The notes beneath the pieces were generated by a model. The model saw only the letters and a program-made list of their open reading frames with translations, was not told the DNA's origin and did not search any database. Below, piece by piece: positions 59,277-64,000 of a stretch of 64,000 bases of DNA. The translations under genes and the position numbers were made by a program. Source of the DNA: Aralia elata. Its lineage: Eukaryota; Streptophyta; Magnoliopsida; Apiales; Araliaceae. Position 1 is the stretch's first letter; every line of letters starts with the position of its first letter. The DNA lies in assembly GCA_034770075.1 (NCBI GenBank), contig CM068378.1, forward strand, positions 45,412,508 to 45,476,507. Reading direction: 5' to 3'.

Positions 59277-61184
59277 TTAAGTAGATATGCAGCCGTTTCT
59301 AGGGCATGACCCCAGAATGATATTGGAAGGTCGGTGGAAACTCATCATGGACCGCACCATGTCTAACAAGGTACGATTCCTCCTTTCAGATATACCATTT
59401 AATTGTGGCGTACCAGGAGGCGTCCATTGAGAGAGAATACCATTTTCTTTGAGATGATTAAGAAACTCATTGCTCAAGTATTCTCCTCCTCGATCTGATC
59501 GAAGAATCTTAACACTTTTGCCAGTTTGTTTCTCTACTTCACTTCTGAATTCTTTGAACTTTTCAAATGATTCAGATTTGTATTTCATTAAATACACATA
59601 TCCAAATCTTGAATGATCATCAGTGAATGTAATGAAATACGAATACCCTCCTCTAGCATCTGTTGTCATAGGTCCACATACATCTGTGTGTACCAACTCT
59701 AACAACCCTGCAACCCTCTCTCCATGTCCACTAAATGGAGATTTAGTCATTTTACCCATGAGACATGATTCACAAGTTAGATATGATTCAAAATCGAATG
59801 GTTCTAAAAGACCATCAATATGCAACTTGTTTAATCTTGTTTCACTGATGTGACCGAGTCTACAGTGCCAAATGAAAGTATGATTTACTTCATCTCTTTT
59901 TCTTTTACAAGTTTGTTCAATTTGAAAAATATTTTCATGTAAGTCAAGTAAGTAAAGTCCATCAATTAATCTACCAGTTCCAAACAAAACATTATTATTA
60001 TAAATAGAACAACCATTGTTCTTAAATATAACATCGAATCCTTCTTTGTCCAACATAGAAATAGATATAATGTTTCTAATGAGAACAAGTACATAATAAC
60101 AATTTATTAAATTGATAGACTTTCCCGTAGGCAATGCTAAACAATAAGTCCCCACAGCTAATGCAGCAACCTTTGCTCCATTTCCCACTTGTAGAGTTAC
60201 TTCTCCCTTGTTTAGCCTTCTACTTCTGCTTATTCCCTGCAATGAATTGCATATGTGAGAACCACAGCCGGTATCTAATACCCAATTAGAATTTTGACTT
60301 ACAGAAAGATTTATTTCAATCATGAATAAACCTGTATCCGTAGCTGAAGCTTCAACAAGCTTTTTCTGCTTTGCCTCTGCAAGGTAATTTTTGCAGTTTC
60401 TCTTCCAATGTCCAGGCTTATTGCAGTGGAAGCAAACTCCTTTGCTATCCGCATTTGTTTTATTCTTATTACCTTTATCAACTGTCTTTCCTTTTGCCTT
60501 CTTAGAATTTTTCTTCTTAGCAGAAGCTCCTTTGGGCCACTTCCTTTTCTTGGAAGCGTCACCTATCAGTAAGACTTGGTCTTTCTTAGATGGAAAGTGA
60601 CTCTCTGCAGTTTTCAACATGTTAAGCAATTCAGGCAAGCTGACATCAAGCTTGTTCATGTGAAAATTCACAACAAATTGTGAGTAGGAGTCCGGGAATG
60701 ACTGCAAGATCAAATCTTGGCTCAACTCTCCATCCATTACAAAACCCAGTTGTCCTAATTGTTCAATCAAATTGATCATTTTGAGGACATGTGCCTGTAC
60801 TGTAGGGCCATCGGTCATTCTAGATCGGAAGAGCTCCCTAGATATCTCATATCTTGCAGACCTACTTTGTTCACCATACAACTCTTGCAGGTGAAGCAAT
60901 ATAGCAGGTGCATCCATTTTCTCATGTTGACGTTGTAACTCGTTACTCATGGATGCGAGCATGATGCATTGAGCTACCATAGCATCATCTTGCCACCTTT
61001 TAAAAGTAGCAATCTCTTCCTCAGAGGCAGTTTCTGCAATAGTTGCAGGAACATGCGAATTAAGGACATAAGATAATTTTTCAGCGGTGAGAACAATTCT
61101 CAAATTCCTTAACCAATCCGTGTAGTTCGGTCCGGTTAGTTTATTAGCATCCAATATGCTCCGCAGTGATAGTGAATGGGCCAT
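59277..61184 (-). pseudogene. Copia E gag, protease and integrase
   Basis: Start is taken at MAHSLSLRS (61184), which begins the conserved gag; a Met 23 codons earlier is open but reads leader sequence. Gag has TGPNYTDWLRNLRIVLTAEK, then a Lys-rich stretch and a CCHC knuckle (CFHCNKPGHWKRNC) near residue 270. Protease has NWVLDTGCGSHICN near 305. The pre-integrase zinc region has HCRLGHISETRL...CESCLMG, and the integrase core has HTDVCGPM, FTDDHSRFGYV and LRSDRGGEY, with the final Glu in SERRNRT. One frameshift after RSMMSF (near 59340) ends the frame early. Expected to be a single polyprotein in an autonomous copy. Confidence 0.9.
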
Positions 61185-62630
61185 TGTAAAATTCTGAAAA
61201 TGAATTTGTGATTTAAACAACATTAGCATGCATTCAATTTTATTAAACACCAATTTAATATAGGTCTTTATTAAAAGGTGCCTCCCACTATTTTATTCAA
61301 ACTATATGACCCTCCATATATAGTTCGACAAATTTTCGAAAAATCTGTTTAGTGAGTAAGGATCCTATTGACATAAATATACAGCCTTGTGTGTGCACAA
61401 CAAACCATATATTTATTCAAAGGGTAGACAACTCTTGTCAATTACATCAACTATGTAACTCCTTGTATTTTGCCTCTTAGATTATAATAGTCAAGTGTGT
61501 GCACATCCGAACTAAAATAATCCAATTTAAGTTTCACCTAGCATTTCCATATAAGCGAATAGAAAAATATAGTCCTTGTGTGTGCACAACAAAACTAGTA
61601 TTGTTCAATTCCTTATAAAACATTTTTAATGTAATAAAGCCAACATCTTAAAAATTTAATATGAGTCTTGTGTGTGCACAACAAACTAATATTAAATAAT
61701 TAATACTCTATTGCTTTATCATGCTAGAAGGCTACGTTTGATATTTTTGAAATACCTTTAAACGTATTCAACTTAATATTTTGTAATGAGGGTTTTGTTA
61801 TTAATGGTCTCATCTTGTTTAGCGCGCATGCAAGTATATATATAAATACGCGTCATATTAAACATTCATCAACATGAATAATAATATATTTAATATATAT
61901 ATTATAAGCATGCATTCATAGAATACTATATTCTATATGGGATGATTATGGACTTAATCTAATTTGATTCACTCGAGCCACCGAGTAAATCAATAGGTCA
62001 AACCTAGGGGTGCAAGAATAAATTTGAATATAACTATTACATTCAACCCAGGCTTCATTACAAATGGGTCTTCAATGCTCCTGCTCTTCGGTTTCAATTT
62101 CTCTAGTAAACTCTATTAAATCCTATTACACTCTATTTTAACAAAATAGAAACCTTGATCAACAATCAAGGGGAAGTACATAGGAGAGAGATAGAAAATT
62201 ACATTTAGAAATTTAGATAGACGAGGTACGCAGACCCCATTATGAATAAAACCATTCATTCAAGCATCCATTCAAATTAAATCCAATCACATTGGTCAAT
62301 AGTCCTTAATCATCCCCTATATATATCAACATATATAAAACCATTCATCTCATGAATTAATAAACATTCAATATATATAATTGATATCATTTAATGGGCA
62401 ATTGACTAGTAGAAATCCAAAATCCAATTAAAATAAACTTCTTTATTTTAATCCATTCGAAATTAATATAAACTCCTTTATAAAATTTAGAATCTTTGTT
62501 CAAAATTGAAATCCAATATTAACTAAAATAAACTACTTTATTTTAAACCAATTCCAAGTCCAAAATAAACATCTTTATTTTTGACATTGAAATTTTAAAA
62601 TTGGAAAATCAAATTTTTTTTTTTATTCTA

Positions 62631-62815
62631 ATGAACAGTGCCCAGCTGCCCGATGAACAGTAACGGGCTGACCGGTGAACAATGTCGCTGCCCAGTGAAC
62701 AGTGCCGTCGGTGAACAGTTCCGGCCGGTGAACAGTTTCCCGGCAAGTGAACAGTTCCGACTTCGTGAACAGTGCCGGTGAAACAGTTCCCGGTGAACAG
62801 TTTTTTTTTTTTTTT
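62631..62815. repeat. Block of about ten spaced TGAACAGT repeats in the E leader
   Basis: TGAACAGT or a one-base variant occurs about ten times in 175 bp, separated by short GC-rich spacers (GCCGTCGG, TCCGGCCGG, TTCCCGGCAAG). It is flanked on both sides by T-runs in a very AT-rich region. The repeats are not in a regular period. Confidence 0.8.
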
Positions 62816-62944
62816 GATTTTGATGTTTTTCCAAAAAACATAATTTCATACTAACAATTATACCCAAAAAATTGTTCTAAACACATATCAACATATATAT
62901 ATATATATATATGATTGACACAATTAATAGTACGCATAAGGATG

Positions 62945-62958
62945 GCTCTTGATACCAC
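62945..62958 (-). other. Primer binding site of Copia E (tRNA-iMet, one extra base)
   Basis: Minus strand GTGGTATCAAGAGC next to the LTR end CTTACA. It matches the initiator-Met site apart from one inserted A. Confidence 0.82.
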
Positions 62959-64000
62959 TGTAAGTTTGCAAAATCACAATCTAATTGTAATACGCAACGG
63001 AAAATGTAAATTAAAAATTTTGCAACTTAACCATGAATCACCTTATGCATAACTATTAATTGATGAAGATTAATAAGAGATAATACCTTTGATGATTCAA
63101 CTCTTGAACCGCTACAAGATCTACTCCTCTTTTGATTTCTTCAAGCTCTTCCAATCTACAATCCTTTGTTGATTTCTTCAAGCTTCTCCAATCTTCGTTC
63201 CTTGGATTAAACACTAGCTACAAAGTGTATGTAGCACTCTAGAGGTAATCCACCAAGAACAATTATACAAGAAACAATATTTTGATTTCCTAGAAATCTT
63301 GGATGGCTAATCCCATTAATTTTATTCCTAACTCTTAAGAATAATAAGAACTCTTCATCAAGAACTCTTTCATTAGATCGAGGCTAGCACTTCTCTAAGT
63401 GCAATAAATACTAGGTTAGATGAATTAGGAAAACCCTAATTCAATTAGTATACTACCAAGAATAATACTTACATAATATGTAAGTAACATTATTCTCCTA
63501 ACCCACATGTTTTGCATTTAAGCAACTAACACATGTTATTAGCTTAGCCCACCTTTTGCATTTAATTTAAATGATATTTACATTTCATTTAAATTAATTC
63601 TTAATCTAATTAAGAATTAAATGATAATAATAATAAGATTTCTCTTATTAATTTATAATTCAATATTTCTCCAAATATATCATTATAAATATTAAGCATT
63701 TCAATTTATTCAACTAATAAATTAAATACTTAATTTATTATCATTAAGCCAATTTCTTCTAATATAATATTATTCTTTTTGCGGTGTGACCCTTTAGGTT
63801 CAATATTATGCCGGTAGTAGAATAAATAAATTAGAACAATTCTAATATTATTTATAATGAATTAAACTCCTTTAATTCAAACATAAATAAATAATATTTA
63901 TTCTACATCATGAGGTACACCTTACGATAATGTATCATGACTATCCGAATAATATGAAATCAATGTTTAATCACATAGAACCTATTCAGTAGTAGTTACC
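62959..64000 (-). repeat. Copia E 5' LTR, cut by the window end
   Basis: 1,042 bp matching 55353-56394 with about five substitutions by eye. The promoter-bearing start of the LTR lies beyond the window. Confidence 0.93.

Larger units (their letters stand above)
61254..62958 (-). other. Copia E 5' leader with repeat motifs
   Basis: About 1.7 kb of non-coding leader. It contains three copies of CTTGTGTGTGCACAACAAA (about 61386-61404, 61574-61592, 61667-61685), AAATAAACTTCTTTATTTT-type repeats at about 62420-62580, a GC-rich block of TGAACAGT repeats (62631-62815) and (AT)n at about 62894-62912. Small frames across the GC block are chance. Long structured leaders are usual for BARE/Angela elements. 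Confidence 0.75.
55353..64000 (-). mobile_element. Copia E (Angela-like), minus strand, runs past the window end
   Basis: 3' LTR, polypurine tract, gag-pol, a long leader, primer site and the first 1,042 bp of the 5' LTR. By eye the two LTRs differ at about five positions over these 1,042 bp, so insertion was recent. The polyprotein order gag, protease, integrase, RT, RNase H is that of Ty1/Copia. Motifs such as PMSHGVNLSK and AKEPRSHQRSKH, LTRs of about 1.87 kb and a leader of about 1.7 kb fit the Angela/BARE lineage. Two frameshifts interrupt pol. Confidence 0.9.

Overview
The window is plant nuclear DNA made almost entirely of nested LTR retrotransposons. I see no host gene, rRNA, tRNA or CRISPR array. 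Plant origin is supported by initiator-Met and Arg tRNA primer sites of plant type, by chromovirus, Tat/Ogre-type and Angela-like Copia polyproteins, and by plant-mobile-domain-like sequence. The species cannot be named. Nesting this dense suggests pericentromeric or other heterochromatin of a repeat-rich angiosperm.

Left third (1-22245): one Ty3/Gypsy chromovirus family, probably the Tekay/Del lineage. An old + strand copy (H) survives as 20 bases at the left edge and an integrase fragment at 14636-16092. Copy A (minus, 21-14630; LTRs of about 4.28 kb; 5-bp target duplication GCTGA) is inserted in H's RNase H/integrase region. Copy B (+, from 16093) is inserted in H's chromodomain region and is cut off inside gag at about 22245. 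A and B both carry an extra ORF between the 5' LTR and gag that encodes an acidic, coiled-coil protein.

Middle (22246-29920): 560 bp of unassigned AT-rich DNA with repeated hairpins, then element C (minus). C has 3.67 kb LTRs and a 2.3 kb internal region with no coding capacity, resembling a LARD. Its 3' LTR is truncated.

Right half (29921-64000): Angela-like Copia copies, all minus. G survives as a leader and a piece of LTR. D is inserted in G's LTR. E (55353 to beyond the window end) is inserted in D's leader. Element F (minus, 33895-51802, 17.9 kb; target duplication TTGTA) is a Tat/Ogre-type Gypsy inserted in D's reverse transcriptase.

F carries gag, protease with a G-patch, an intron, RT-RNase H, a second (archaeal-type) RNase H and integrase. 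Beyond integrase it has two opposite-strand genes (plant-mobile-domain-like and DUF7745-like) and a 140-bp tandem repeat array before the 3' LTR. Every polyprotein carries stops or frameshifts, so no copy looks fully autonomous. The LTR pairs are nevertheless very similar, so the main insertions are recent. The most interesting parts are F's opposite-strand gene pair, the extra chromovirus ORF, F's intron, and structured repeats in the Copia leaders.
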